A stretch of 64,000 bases of DNA from Acetobacteraceae bacterium H6797 (GTDB taxonomy: Bacteria; Pseudomonadota; Alphaproteobacteria; Acetobacterales; Acetobacteraceae). Below the pieces are notes generated by a model. That model was not told the origin of the DNA and searched no databases. It saw nothing but the letters and a program-made list of their open reading frames with translations. Made by a program: the position numbers and the translations under genes. The stretch is taken from NCBI GenBank assembly GCA_015223225.1, contig JADFCQ010000007.1:62001-126000 (forward strand). Direction: 5' to 3'. Positions 23,680-32,139 of this stretch are shown piece after piece; the stretch's first letter is position 1; every line of letters begins with the position of its first letter.

Positions 23680-24966
23680 ATGAGCCGCCGACACGCCCTC
23701 GCCACCGCTGCCTTGAAGCGCGTGAGAACCGAGGCGCAACGGGGGCTCAAGCAGGCCAAGGAATTGCGTAGCAGCCGGCGCGGCCTGGATTGGCTGAATT
23801 TCTTCGTCGCCGACGTGCAGACGGGCTTCGGCCCCTTCGTCGCCATCTATCTCGCCGCCCAGGGCTGGGATGACGGGCGCATCGGCCTGGCGCTGAGCGT
23901 CGGCGCCATGACCATGGTGCTGGGCCGCGTGCCGGCCGGCGTTCTGGCGGACGCCACGCGGCACAAGCGGCTGCTGGCCTTGCTCGCGCTCATCGCCATC
24001 GCGGCCAGCGCGCTGATGCTGGCCGTCACGCCCGTCTTCTGGCCGGTGATCATCTCGCAACTGCTGCATGGCTTCGCGAGCTGCGTGATGGTGCCGGTGC
24101 TGGCGGCCATCAGCCTCGCGCTCAGCGGGCGCGGGGCGCTGAGCGGGCGGCTCGGGCGCAACAGTGTCTTCGCCGCCGTGGGCAATGCCGTCGCGGCGGG
24201 GCTGTTGGGCGTGGTCGGCACCTATGTCTCGCTCCAGGCCGTCTTCTGGATGACGGCGGCGCTGACCCTGCCCGCCATCGCCGCCCTGGCCATGATCACC
24301 CAGGCCGATATCCGGCCGCGCGTGGAGGCCATGCAGGGCCGGGGCAGCGGCAAGAAGGGGCTGAAGGGCCTGCTGCTCGACCGCGGCGTGCTGGTCTTCG
24401 CCGCCTGCTCCTTCCTCTTCACCCTCTCCAATGCCGCGATGCTGCCCATCGCCAGCAGCGGCGTGACGCGGAGCGAGGGCGGCATGGCGAGCATCATCGT
24501 CGCCGCCGGCGTCGCGGTGGCCCAGGCGGTGACGGCGGGCATGTCGCCCGTCATCAGTTATATTTCCGACAATATTGGCCGGCGCATCGCTCTGGTCGTG
24601 GGCCTCTCCGTGTTGCCGCTGCGCGGCGTGCTGCTGGCGACGCTCGAAGGGCCCTGGATGCTCGTCGCCATCCAGGCGCTGGACGGCGTGAGTGCGGCCA
24701 TGCTCGCCGTGCTGCTGCCGCTGGTCGCGGCCGATCTCACGCGGGGCACGAACCGGCTCAATCTCTGCATCGGCATTTTCGGCTTCGCGGTGGGGCTGGG
24801 CGGCAGCGTCAGCACCGCGCTGGGCGGCTATCTCTCGCTCTATTTCGGCCCGTCCTTCGCGCTGCTGACGCTCGCGGCCATCGGCGGCGGCGCCTGCGCG
24901 CTCGCCCTGCTCGCCATGCCCGAGACGCGCGAGGGCGAGGATGATGAAGATGAGGTCATGCGGTAA
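23680..24966 (+). CDS. Major facilitator superfamily transporter
   Basis: 428 aa, twelve predicted hydrophobic helices. The loop 2-3 motif is GRVPAGVLADATRHKR, a G-x-x-x-D-(R/K)-type MFS signature, and a matching one, SDNIGRRIAL, follows in the second half. The N-terminus is unusually long and basic (about 35 residues: ALKRVRTEAQRGLKQAKELRSSRRG). WLNFFVADVQTGFGPFVAIYLA begins TM1. Substrate cannot be predicted. It is separated from the upstream binding protein by 132 bases and appears monocistronic. Confidence 0.88.
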   Translation: MSRRHALATAALKRVRTEAQRGLKQAKELRSSRRGLDWLNFFVADVQTGFGPFVAIYLAAQGWDDGRIGLALSVGAMTMVLGRVPAGVLADATRHKRLLALLALIAIAASALMLAVTPVFWPVIISQLLHGFASCVMVPVLAAISLALSGRGALSGRLGRNSVFAAVGNAVAAGLLGVVGTYVSLQAVFWMTAALTLPAIAALAMITQADIRPRVEAMQGRGSGKKGLKGLLLDRGVLVFAACSFLFTLSNAAMLPIASSGVTRSEGGMASIIVAAGVAVAQAVTAGMSPVISYISDNIGRRIALVVGLSVLPLRGVLLATLEGPWMLVAIQALDGVSAAMLAVLLPLVAADLTRGTNRLNLCIGIFGFAVGLGGSVSTALGGYLSLYFGPSFALLTLAAIGGGACALALLAMPETREGEDDEDEVMR

Positions 24967-25059
24967 ACGAAGGGGCCCCATCCGCGTTGTTGGAGAAGAT
25001 CAACCGGCCTAGGCTCAGCTTGCTGCAAGCCTGATAAGGCCTGGCGAAAGGGGTATGAA

Positions 25060-25263
25060 ATGTCCCGTCTTCTGATCGTTCTCGCTGCCGCTTCCATGCT
25101 CGGAGGCTGCGTCGTCGCCCCGCCGCCCGCGCGGCCCGCCGGCGTGGTCTATGTCGCGCCCTCCTATCCCATGCCCGCCCCGGGCTATGAGTGGCGCTAT
25201 CACGCCTATTACGGCTGGGGCTGGTGGCACCCGCATTACGGCTGGCATCGCGGCTGGCGCTGA
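25060..25263 (+). CDS. Small aromatic/His-rich lipoprotein
   Basis: 67 aa. Signal sequence MSRLLIVLAAASMLGGC has a lipobox LGGC with the lipidated Cys at 17. The mature part is Pro-rich and then aromatic and His-rich (YEWRYHAYYGWGWWHPHYGW), a pattern seen in many small alphaproteobacterial outer-membrane lipoproteins of unknown role. The His/Trp cluster could bind metals, but that is a guess. AAAGGGG precedes the ATG. Confidence 0.7.
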   Translation: MSRLLIVLAAASMLGGCVVAPPPARPAGVVYVAPSYPMPAPGYEWRYHAYYGWGWWHPHYGWHRGWR

Positions 25264-25332
25264 GCCCCCGCGAGAGCGGCGCCCGATCGGGTAAAAGCAC
25301 TTGATCGGATGACGATGCTCGATCGAGGTTGG

Positions 25333-25369
25333 AGCGGTCTTCCTGCGCCCGGCGCGGGAAGGCCGCTTT
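25333..25369. terminator. Hairpin between convergent genes
   Basis: An 11-bp stem AGCGGTCTTCC (25333-25343)/GGAAGGCCGCT (25357-25367) with one G-U pair, followed by TT on the plus strand. It lies between the lipoprotein and the convergent YunG-like gene and abuts the latter's stop, so it can end transcripts from both sides. The T tract is short. Confidence 0.55.
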
Positions 25370-25715
25370 AGCGTCGCCTCAGCGCCGCGAGCACGGCCGC
25401 TTTCAACCGCGCATATTGCTCGAACCCCGCCGTGGCCAGGGCCTCGGCGCGCGAGGCGGGCAGGTCGGCATAGGCGGGCGGCGTGTCGAACTGGCTCGCC
25501 GTCAGATCGTGCCGCTGTTCATCGATCAGATTGTAGAAATGCCAGCCGCCCGGCACCGGGGTTTTCAGGAGCTCCCCACCGGAGAGATCCTGCACCACCA
25601 GGGCGGTGACGTCGCATTGCCCATGGGCGGGATTGTCGCTGCGCCACCGGCTGCTCGTCAGGCCCGACCAACTCTCCCTCAGGGCGGGCAGCAGGCGTTC
25701 CGGCGGCAGGCGCAT
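25368..25715 (-). CDS. YunG-like conserved protein
   Basis: 115 aa. WSGLTSSRWRSDNPAHGQCDVTALVVQDLSGGELLKT, then GGWHFYNLIDEQRHDLTASQF, matches the pattern of the Bacillus YunG family: a compact protein with conserved Cys, His and Asp (GQCDVTA, HFYN, DLT) reminiscent of a papain-like catalytic arrangement. Its activity is unknown. It lies downstream of the citrate-type symporter on the same strand but is separated from it by a perfect 12-bp hairpin, so probably transcribed alone. Confidence 0.65.
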   Translation of the reverse strand: MRLPPERLLPALRESWSGLTSSRWRSDNPAHGQCDVTALVVQDLSGGELLKTPVPGGWHFYNLIDEQRHDLTASQFDTPPAYADLPASRAEALATAGFEQYARLKAAVLAALRRR

Positions 25716-25743
25716 GGCGGGATGTCCCGAATGGTGATGGAGC

Positions 25744-25774
25744 CATCCCGCGCCGAGGATCCCGGCGCGGGATG
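25744..25774 (-). terminator. Perfect 12-bp inverted repeat after the MFS symporter gene
   Basis: Arms CATCCCGCGCCG (25744-25755) and CGGCGCGGGATG (25763-25774) flank a 7-base loop, 8 bases beyond the symporter stop. The stem is strong but no U tract follows on the minus strand, so intrinsic termination or mRNA 3'-end protection are both possible. Confidence 0.5.
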
Positions 25775-25781
25775 AAGCGCG

Positions 25782-27092
25782 TCAGACGATGCTGACGCCA
25801 TCCGCACGCTCGGCCGGCGCCGCCCGCCGCCGCACGGCGAGCGTCGCGATCAGGCCCAGCAGCGCCGCGAAGGAGAGCCAGAGCCCCGGCATGGCGCGAT
25901 TGTCGGTCACATGGATCAGCCAGGTGCAGATCAGCGGGGTGAAGCCGCCGAAAAGCGCGGTGGCGAGGCTATAGGCCAGCGAGAAGCCGGAGGTGCGGAT
26001 TTTCACCGGCATGATCTCGGTGAGATAGACCACCATCGCGCCGTTATAGAGGCCGTAGATGAAGGAGAGCCACAGCAGCGACACCAGCAGCCGCGTGAAG
26101 GACGGCGCCGAGACCAGCCAGGAAATCGCCGGATAGGCCGTGAGCAGCGCCAGCACGCAGCAGCCGACCAGCACGGGAAAGCGCCCGATGCGGTCGGAAA
26201 TGGCACCGCCGATGGGCAGCCAGAAGAGGTTGGAAAGCCCGACGCAGACCGTGACGATCAGCGCGTCATTCCCCGCCAGATGCAGCACTTCCTTGCCATA
26301 GGTCGGCGTATAGGCGGTGATGAGGTAGAAGGAGACGGTCGTCATCGTCACCAGCATCATGCCGAGCAGCACGAGGCCCCAATGCTCGAGCAGGGTGCGG
26401 AAGATGGTGCCGGCGGTGGGCCGCTTCTCATGCTTCATGCGCTGGCTGAACTCTTCCGTCTCGGCCAGCGAATTCCGGATCCAGAAGAGCAGCGGCACGA
26501 TGAAGCAGCCGATCAGCAGCGGGATGCGCCAGCCCCAGGCATTCATCTGCTCGGGCGTGAGCAGCGAGCCCAGGCCCACGCCCAGCAGCGCGGTGAAGAC
26601 CACCGCCACCTGCTGGCTGCCCGACTGCCATGAGACGTAGAAGCCCTTGTGCCCCGGCGTCGCCATTTCGGCGAGATAGACCGAGACGCCGCCCAGCTCC
26701 GCGCCCGCGGAGAAGCCCTGGATGAGCCGGCCCAGCAGCACGACCAGGGGCGCGAGCACGCCGATGGTGGCATAGCCCGGCGTGACGGCCAGGGTGAAGG
26801 TGCCCAGGCCCATCAGCGCAAGGGTGAGCATCAGCCCCGCCCGCCGGCCGTGGCGGTCGATATAGGCGCCGAGCACCAGCCCGCCCAGCGGCCGCATCAG
26901 GAAGCCCACGCCGAACGTGGCGAAGGAGGCCATCAGCGTCGCGAATTCGCTATGCGAGGGGAAGAAGGCCCGGCCGATCGCCGCGGCGTAGTAGCCGTAG
27001 ACGATGAAGTCATACATCTCCAGGAAGTTGCCGGAGGCGACGCGGAAGACGGCCTTCACCTTCTCGCCGCGAGTCATGTCTTGGGTGCTCAA
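25782..27092 (-). CDS. MFS metabolite:H+ symporter, citrate/tricarballylate type
   Basis: 436 aa with twelve hydrophobic helices. [28 protein letters not shown] at TM1, [13 protein letters not shown] between TM2 and TM3, [43 protein letters not shown], and [10 protein letters not shown] in the central loop are hallmarks of the metabolite:H+ symporter family, closest to CitA-type carriers. It likely imports citrate or another tricarboxylate, which suits the neighbouring malic enzyme. Start uncertain: TTG 27092 has AAGGA at good distance; ATG 27077 has no Shine-Dalgarno. Confidence 0.88.
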   Translation of the reverse strand: MSTQDMTRGEKVKAVFRVASGNFLEMYDFIVYGYYAAAIGRAFFPSHSEFATLMASFATFGVGFLMRPLGGLVLGAYIDRHGRRAGLMLTLALMGLGTFTLAVTPGYATIGVLAPLVVLLGRLIQGFSAGAELGGVSVYLAEMATPGHKGFYVSWQSGSQQVAVVFTALLGVGLGSLLTPEQMNAWGWRIPLLIGCFIVPLLFWIRNSLAETEEFSQRMKHEKRPTAGTIFRTLLEHWGLVLLGMMLVTMTTVSFYLITAYTPTYGKEVLHLAGNDALIVTVCVGLSNLFWLPIGGAISDRIGRFPVLVGCCVLALLTAYPAISWLVSAPSFTRLLVSLLWLSFIYGLYNGAMVVYLTEIMPVKIRTSGFSLAYSLATALFGGFTPLICTWLIHVTDNRAMPGLWLSFAALLGLIATLAVRRRAAPAERADGVSIV

Positions 27093-27518
27093 ACTGGACA
27101 GTCCTTGGATGGAGGCGTCGGCTTCCCGGCCAGACCGCAACCCTCTTTTGGCGATGTTCCGTGATGATTCTTATCAGCTTATGCCGTTGACATAGAGCCT
27201 CGCGCCTTCGCGGAACAGCCTTGCTTTCGCTTGCGGTAACATGAGCCCGCTTCCCCTGCCATGCGGCGCGGTCGCGACTAATTAGGGAAGGAAAGCGCGC
27301 AATGGAGACCCGCATCGCCCGCAACCGCTCATCGCGTTGAAATCGCGCCGCCGCCCTCGGAAGCAGTGGCGATCAGCTGAAAAGAATTCGTTTCCGAATT
27401 AGCGGAGCGAAGTCTGTTCCCGCCAGTCTTCGCAAGCGCGAAGCGGGCATCTTTTCTCCACCTGCCTGATCGCCGCATAAGGGAGTTAACAACCGCTTTC
27501 CGGGATACAGGATTTCTC
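27093..27518. other. Divergent promoter region between symporter and maeB
   Basis: 426 bases without a convincing gene, more AT-rich than its surroundings. It has a TTGACA at 27187-27192 without a matching -10 at normal spacing, and a small dyad AATTCG-TTTC-CGAATT (27385-27400) about 120 bases before maeB. Both flanking genes must be driven from here. No tRNA or recognised riboswitch was seen. Confidence 0.45.
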
Positions 27519-29816
27519 ATGGACGATGGCCGCCCCACCCCGCCGCGCGACACGCGCACTGCCCGCATCACGGCGGAAGAGGCCCTCGCGATGCATGCCG
27601 AAGGCCAGCCCGGCAAGCTCGCGATCGCGCTGACCAAGCCGCTGGCAACGGCGCGTGACCTCAGCCTCGCCTATTCGCCTGGCGTGGCCGAACCCTGCCT
27701 GCATATCCATCGCGACCCCTCGCTGGCCTATGACTATACGGCCAAGGGCAATTTCGTTGCCGTCATCTCCAACGGCACCGCCGTGCTCGGCCTGGGCAAT
27801 CTCGGTGCCCTGGCCTCCAAGCCGGTGATGGAGGGCAAGGCCGCCCTTTTCAAGCGCTTCGCCGATGTGGACTCGATCGACCTTTGCGTCTCGACCGAAG
27901 ACACCGACGAATTCGTCAATTCCATCCGCTACCTCGCCCCCTCCTTCGGCGGCGTGAACCTCGAGGACATCAAGGCCCCCGAATGCTTCGTCATCGAGCA
28001 GCGCCTGCGCGAGCTGATGGACATTCCGGTCTTCCACGATGACCAGCACGGCACCGCCATCGTCGCCGCCGCCGGCCTGATCAACGCCTGCCACCTGACG
28101 GGCCGCGAACTGACCGACACCAAGGTCGTCATCAACGGCGCAGGTGCCGCCGCCATCGCCTGCGCCGAACTGGTGAAGGCCATGGGCATCCGCCCCGACA
28201 ACGTGACGCTCTGCGACACCAAGGGCGTGGTCTATCGCGGCCGCACCCAGGGCATGAACCAGTGGAAGTCGGCCCATGCCGTCACCACCGATGCCCGCAC
28301 CCTGGCCGAGGCCCTGAAGGGGGCGGACGCCTTCTTCGGCCTCTCGGTGAAGGGCGCGCTGACGGCCGAGATGCTCAAGAGCATGGCGCCGAACCCCGTC
28401 GTCTTCGCCATGGCCAATCCGGACCCGGAAATCACCCCGGACGAGGCCAAGGAAGCCCGCCCGGACTGCATCATCGCGACCGGCCGCTCGGACTATCCGA
28501 ACCAAGTCAACAACGTCCTGGGCTTCCCCTATATCTTCCGCGGTGCGCTCGACGTGCGCGCCAGCACCATCAATGACGCGATGAAGATCGCGGCCGCCAA
28601 CGCCCTGGCGCTGCTCGCCCGCGAGGACGTGCCCGAGGAAGTGGCCGGCGCCGGCGGCGGCAAGGGCCTGCGCTTCGGGCCGGATTACATCATCCCCCAC
28701 GCCTTCGACCCGCGCCTGATCAGCCGCGTCTCCCCGGCTGTCGCCAAGGCGGCGATGGAATCGGGCGTGGCGCGCAAGCCCATCACCGACCTGGTGCGCT
28801 ATGCCCGCGGCCTCGCTGGCCGCCTCGACCACGGGATCGGCGCGCTGGAGGCCATCACCGAGCGCGTCCGCCAGTCGCCGCAGAAGGTGGTCTTCGCCGA
28901 GGGCGAGGAGGAGAAGGTCATCCGCGCGGCCATCGCCTTCCGCAGCGCGGGCTATGGCACGCCCATCCTGGTGGGCCGCGAGGACCGCATCAACGCGACC
29001 GTCGCCTCGCTCGGCATCCCGCTGCCGGATGGCATCGAGATCCACAATGCGCGCCTCTCGGCCGATAACCGGCGCTATGCGGAATATCTCTATGGCCGCA
29101 AGCAGCGCAGCGGCTTCCTCTTCCGTGACTGCCAGCGCCTGGTGAACCTCGACCGCAACGCCTTCGCCGCCTGCATGGTGGCGCTGGGCGATGCGGATGC
29201 CATGGTCTCGGGCACCACCCGCTCCTATGGCGTGACGCTGGAGGGCATCACCCACGCCATCGACGCGGCGGAGGGGACGACGCTCTTCGGCCTGAACATC
29301 ATGACCTCGCGCCGCTCGGGCACCGTGCTGATCGCCGATACCGCGATCCATGAGCGGCCGGATGCGGCGACGCTCGCCGAGATCGCGCTGCAATCGGCCG
29401 CCGCCGCGCAGCGCATCGGGCTGACGCCGCGCGTGGCCTTCCTCTCTTTCTCCACCTTCGGGGACCCGGGCGGGACCATCCCCGGCAATGTCCGCGAGGC
29501 GGTGCGGCTGCTGGACGAGAAGGGCGTGGATTTCGAATATGACGGCGAGATGAGCGCGGACGTGGCGCTGAACCCGGCCATGCGCCAGCACTACCCGTTC
29601 TGCCGCCTGACGGGGCCGGCGAATGTGCTGGTGATGCCGGGCCTGCACGCGGCCCATATCCTGACCAAGGCCATCCCGAGCCTGACGTCCGCGACCATGA
29701 TCGGCCCGATGCTGATGGGCCTGAAGGCGCCGGCGCAGATCACGGGGATGGACGCGAGCGTGAACCAGATCCTGGACATGGCCTGCATCGCGGCCCACGC
29801 GGCGATCTCGCGCTAG
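27519..29816 (+). CDS. maeB: NADP-dependent malic enzyme with phosphotransacetylase-like domain
   Basis: 765 aa, the MaeB length. Residues about 1-430 form the malic enzyme: [54 protein letters not shown] and the dinucleotide loop [14 protein letters not shown]. Residues about 440-765 form the phosphotransacetylase-like half ([47 protein letters not shown]), which in MaeB is regulatory, not catalytic. It decarboxylates malate to pyruvate, giving NADPH and acetyl-CoA precursors. A strong terminator follows at 29834. The 770-aa open frame on the other strand is its shadow. Confidence 0.97.
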   Translation: MDDGRPTPPRDTRTARITAEEALAMHAEGQPGKLAIALTKPLATARDLSLAYSPGVAEPCLHIHRDPSLAYDYTAKGNFVAVISNGTAVLGLGNLGALASKPVMEGKAALFKRFADVDSIDLCVSTEDTDEFVNSIRYLAPSFGGVNLEDIKAPECFVIEQRLRELMDIPVFHDDQHGTAIVAAAGLINACHLTGRELTDTKVVINGAGAAAIACAELVKAMGIRPDNVTLCDTKGVVYRGRTQGMNQWKSAHAVTTDARTLAEALKGADAFFGLSVKGALTAEMLKSMAPNPVVFAMANPDPEITPDEAKEARPDCIIATGRSDYPNQVNNVLGFPYIFRGALDVRASTINDAMKIAAANALALLAREDVPEEVAGAGGGKGLRFGPDYIIPHAFDPRLISRVSPAVAKAAMESGVARKPITDLVRYARGLAGRLDHGIGALEAITERVRQSPQKVVFAEGEEEKVIRAAIAFRSAGYGTPILVGREDRINATVASLGIPLPDGIEIHNARLSADNRRYAEYLYGRKQRSGFLFRDCQRLVNLDRNAFAACMVALGDADAMVSGTTRSYGVTLEGITHAIDAAEGTTLFGLNIMTSRRSGTVLIADTAIHERPDAATLAEIALQSAAAAQRIGLTPRVAFLSFSTFGDPGGTIPGNVREAVRLLDEKGVDFEYDGEMSADVALNPAMRQHYPFCRLTGPANVLVMPGLHAAHILTKAIPSLTSATMIGPMLMGLKAPAQITGMDASVNQILDMACIAAHAAISR

Positions 29817-29833
29817 TTGGGGTGAGTGACGGG

Positions 29834-29867
29834 GGCGGCGGGGGCTTAGGCCGCCGCCGCTTTTTTT
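29834..29867 (+). terminator. Rho-independent terminator of maeB
   Basis: An 8-bp G+C stem GGCGGCGG (29834-29841)/CCGCCGCC (29851-29858) with a 9-base loop, then GC and seven T residues (29861-29867). A textbook intrinsic terminator 18 bases after the maeB stop. Confidence 0.9.
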
Positions 29868-29885
29868 GTGCCTGCGTGGCGGCGG

Positions 29886-29941
29886 CTGGGAGGGCGGTGC
29901 CCTCCCAGACCCTCCCGCCAGGGACGGAAGCCCGTCCCTGG
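29886..29941 (-). repeat. Double-hairpin repeat, copy 1
   Basis: Hairpin A: CTGGGAGGGC-GGT-GCCCTCCCAG (29886-29908). Spacer ACCCTCCCG. Hairpin B: CCAGGGACGG-AAGC-CCGTCCCTGG (29918-29941). The same order and spacer recur, inverted, at 58601-58653, and related copies lie at 38790-38915. The copy sits exactly at the left boundary of the AT-rich island. Confidence 0.75.
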
Positions 29942-29962
29942 ACCCGGCGATATTATCTTTTA

Positions 29963-31006
29963 TTATTGCCTTTGAGAGCGGTCCGAACGAATGGAGGCGA
30001 TTACGCCTCTCAATTCATCAACAACACTTCGATCTGACCCAAGAATCTTTTCCTCGCGAAGTATTTCCGCGGTTGTTTCGTCTTTTTTGATAACTAAATT
30101 ATTCTTTTCTACAGAAGAAAGGCGATCGACTACGATTTTAATCAAATCTCGATCTTCTGTCTGCATAGCCAAAAGCAGTGACGCCGACTTCAATTCTATA
30201 TTTGTCAGCTCATTTTGAAAATATTTAACCTCAGAAACGGCATTTCTGTACAGTCTTAAAAAGAAAAACGAGAATATTTCGATGAAAATGACCAAGGTAA
30301 CTCTTGGTATGAAATGAATGGCAAATTTAGTGAAATCGCCTTCCTGAATGGCAGTGCTGGTATCGGCGCTAGTTCCAGTTATTAAGAAATAGAATAAAAT
30401 AATTATTCCAGCAACTGAGAATATTGAGCCGATAGTCATATTTTTGTTTGCAAATGACCACAGTAATTGAGTTTCGGCCGTCAATCTAGCGCGAGAAATC
30501 TGAATTTGGTCTTCAATCAGCTGAATTTTTTTGTTCGTGACATGTTGTTTAATTAGAGCTTGGGCGCCTGATTCGCCAATTTCATCTAAGAGTGATTTTT
30601 TAATCTGTTCTTGTGATTTTGATAAATCATCACTTGATACAGCGCTGAGTTGAGAAACTTTTTCGCGAAGAGCGGCCGTCTCTGCGCGTAGTCGCGCGAT
30701 GATCGGCGACTGGGAATTTAGGCCCCGTAACTCTTCCCGCGAAACTTTCCATATAAGCTTACCCGTTGCCTGTGAAGCTTTCATCAAGAAGATTATAGAA
30801 AGAATTAATGTTAATATGGCAGCAACGGCTGCTAATACTCTTTGCCCAAAAAATTCGTTAATCAAATACGCTGACGCCCCTAAAAAAATTGTAATCATGA
30901 GGGTGGCTAAAAACATTAGCGGATTTGTTCTTATTGCTCGATGTGTAAGTTTACTGAAATCTTCGCTGATTCCAAAAATACGCAAATAAAAATCTAAGAT
31001 AGACAT
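29963..31006 (-). CDS. AT-rich orphan four-helix membrane protein with coiled coils, unknown function
   Basis: 347 aa. Hydrophobic segments at about 30-49, 57-75, 190-210 and 232-252. A long charged helical region (about 100-185) between the two pairs and another after TM4 (255-345) look coiled-coil. No enzymatic motif is visible. Sampled 60-base lines have only 18-20 G+C, against about 70% around it, and codon use is AT-ended, so it was almost certainly acquired by transfer. ATG 31006 has AAGAGG upstream. I recognise no family; isolated membrane proteins of this kind can be defence or stress effectors, but nothing here proves that. Confidence 0.75.
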   Translation of the reverse strand: MSILDFYLRIFGISEDFSKLTHRAIRTNPLMFLATLMITIFLGASAYLINEFFGQRVLAAVAAILTLILSIIFLMKASQATGKLIWKVSREELRGLNSQSPIIARLRAETAALREKVSQLSAVSSDDLSKSQEQIKKSLLDEIGESGAQALIKQHVTNKKIQLIEDQIQISRARLTAETQLLWSFANKNMTIGSIFSVAGIIILFYFLITGTSADTSTAIQEGDFTKFAIHFIPRVTLVIFIEIFSFFFLRLYRNAVSEVKYFQNELTNIELKSASLLLAMQTEDRDLIKIVVDRLSSVEKNNLVIKKDETTAEILREEKILGSDRSVVDELRGVIASIRSDRSQRQ

Positions 31007-31073
31007 CGATTTTTATACCTCTTGGATAAATTTGAATTTTACTTAATTTAATAAGGAATAATAAATGAATTTC

Positions 31074-31091
31074 TGACAATAAAAATTGTCA
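31074..31091. promoter_or_regulatory. Perfect 7-bp inverted repeat upstream of the AT-rich gene
   Basis: TGACAAT (31074-31080), AAAA, ATTGTCA (31085-31091). It lies 68 bases before the start of the AT-rich membrane-protein gene and 35 bases after the LysR stop. It may be an operator for the island gene or the transcript end of the LysR gene; no T run follows, so an operator is slightly favoured. Confidence 0.35.
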
Positions 31092-31125
31092 TAAATTACG
31101 CCCTACTGCAAACTAAAATACGGCC

Positions 31126-32019
31126 TCACCCCAACCCCCACACCCTCCTCACCACCTCCATCACCGCCCCAAACGCCGGGTTCTCATTCCCCACCCGCCA
31201 GGCCAGCGCCAGTTCCACCCTCGGTGTCGCCGGGTCCGCCAGCGGCTTGAGCAGCACCTCGCTCGGGCAGAGCTTCGCCGCCGCCTCGGGCACCAGCGCG
31301 ATGCCCAGGCCCGCGCCCACCAGCGCCAGAATGGAATGCGTCTGGCTCACATACTGCACCCTGGCCGGCACCACCCCGGCCAGTTGCATCACGCTCACCA
31401 CCACATCATGCAGATACCGCCCCTCGATGGGCGGGTAGGTGATCAGCGCCTCGCCCCCCAGCGCCTCGATGGCCACCGCCGCATCCCCGCGCAGCCGATG
31501 CCCGTGCGGCAGCGCCACGAGCAGTGACTCCCGCTGCACCACGCTCGCCATGATCCCGGGCCGGTAGCTCGTCGGCCGCAACAGCCCCAGGTCCAGCTGC
31601 CCGCCGCGCAGCGCCTCGAGCTGGTCCTGCGACACCATCTCGCGCAGGTTCAGCGTGATCTCCGGCAACTCCCGCCGCAGCAGCGCGACGAGTTGCGGCA
31701 GCAGCCCGTAGCCCGAGGCGGCGGTGAAGCCGATGGTGATCTGCCCCACCTCGCCCTTCGCCACCCGCCGCGCCTCGTCGGCCGCCGTCTCGGCCAGGTT
31801 CAGCATCCGCCGCGCATCACGCAGAAAGGCCTCGCCCGCCGGGGTCAGCTGCACGCTCCGGCTCCCGCGCAGCAGCAGGGTGATGCCGAGTGCGTGTTCC
31901 AGCAGCTGGATCTGCCGGCTCAGCGGCGGCTGGGTCATGTTCAGCCGGGCCGCGGCGCGGCGGAAATGCAGCTCCTCCGCCACGGCGACGAAGCAGCGGA
32001 GCTGGCTGAACTCGATCAT
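31126..32019 (-). CDS. LysR-family transcriptional regulator
   Basis: 297 aa. N-terminal winged helix-turn-helix (MIEFSQLRCFVAVAEELHFRRAAARLNMTQPPLSRQIQLLEHALG) and a periplasmic-binding-protein-like effector domain (about 90-297; GEVGQITIGFTAASGYGLLPQLV). It most resembles regulators of aromatic or hydroxy-acid metabolism. It is divergent from a Bug-type binding protein and Ldh-type dehydrogenase, which it probably controls through the dyad at 32038-32073. ATG 32019 was chosen because earlier in-frame residues do not fit the family. Confidence 0.93.
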   Translation of the reverse strand: MIEFSQLRCFVAVAEELHFRRAAARLNMTQPPLSRQIQLLEHALGITLLLRGSRSVQLTPAGEAFLRDARRMLNLAETAADEARRVAKGEVGQITIGFTAASGYGLLPQLVALLRRELPEITLNLREMVSQDQLEALRGGQLDLGLLRPTSYRPGIMASVVQRESLLVALPHGHRLRGDAAVAIEALGGEALITYPPIEGRYLHDVVVSVMQLAGVVPARVQYVSQTHSILALVGAGLGIALVPEAAAKLCPSEVLLKPLADPATPRVELALAWRVGNENPAFGAVMEVVRRVWGLG

Positions 32020-32037
32020 TGATCCAATCTCTGTATC

Positions 32038-32073
32038 GAACGATGCCGAACGAAGGTTAGACCGGCATCGTTC
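32038..32073. promoter_or_regulatory. Long inverted repeat, candidate LysR operator
   Basis: GAACGATGCCG (32038-32048) and CGGCATCGTTC (32063-32073) are perfect 11-bp arms separated by 14 bases, midway in the 120-base spacer between the LysR gene and its divergent target. A smaller ATCG-AA-CGAT dyad overlaps the left arm. Position and symmetry fit autoregulation plus activation of the Bug/Ldh operon. Confidence 0.6.
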
Positions 32074-32139
32074 CGGCCGCCTACACAAGAAGCGTCCAAG
32101 AAACGCCCTGGGAACCGGGGCAAGGGGAGAAGTATCACC

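Noticed and set aside
27486-29798. 770-aa open frame on the minus strand opposite maeB
   Set aside because: It mirrors the codons of maeB, has a composition dominated by His, Arg, Gly and Asp typical of high-G+C antisense frames, and shows no domain.
29942-31125. Insertion sequence or integrated element at the AT-rich island
   Set aside because: No transposase or integrase frame, no terminal inverted repeats bounding the whole region, and no tRNA attachment site; composition alone supports transfer.
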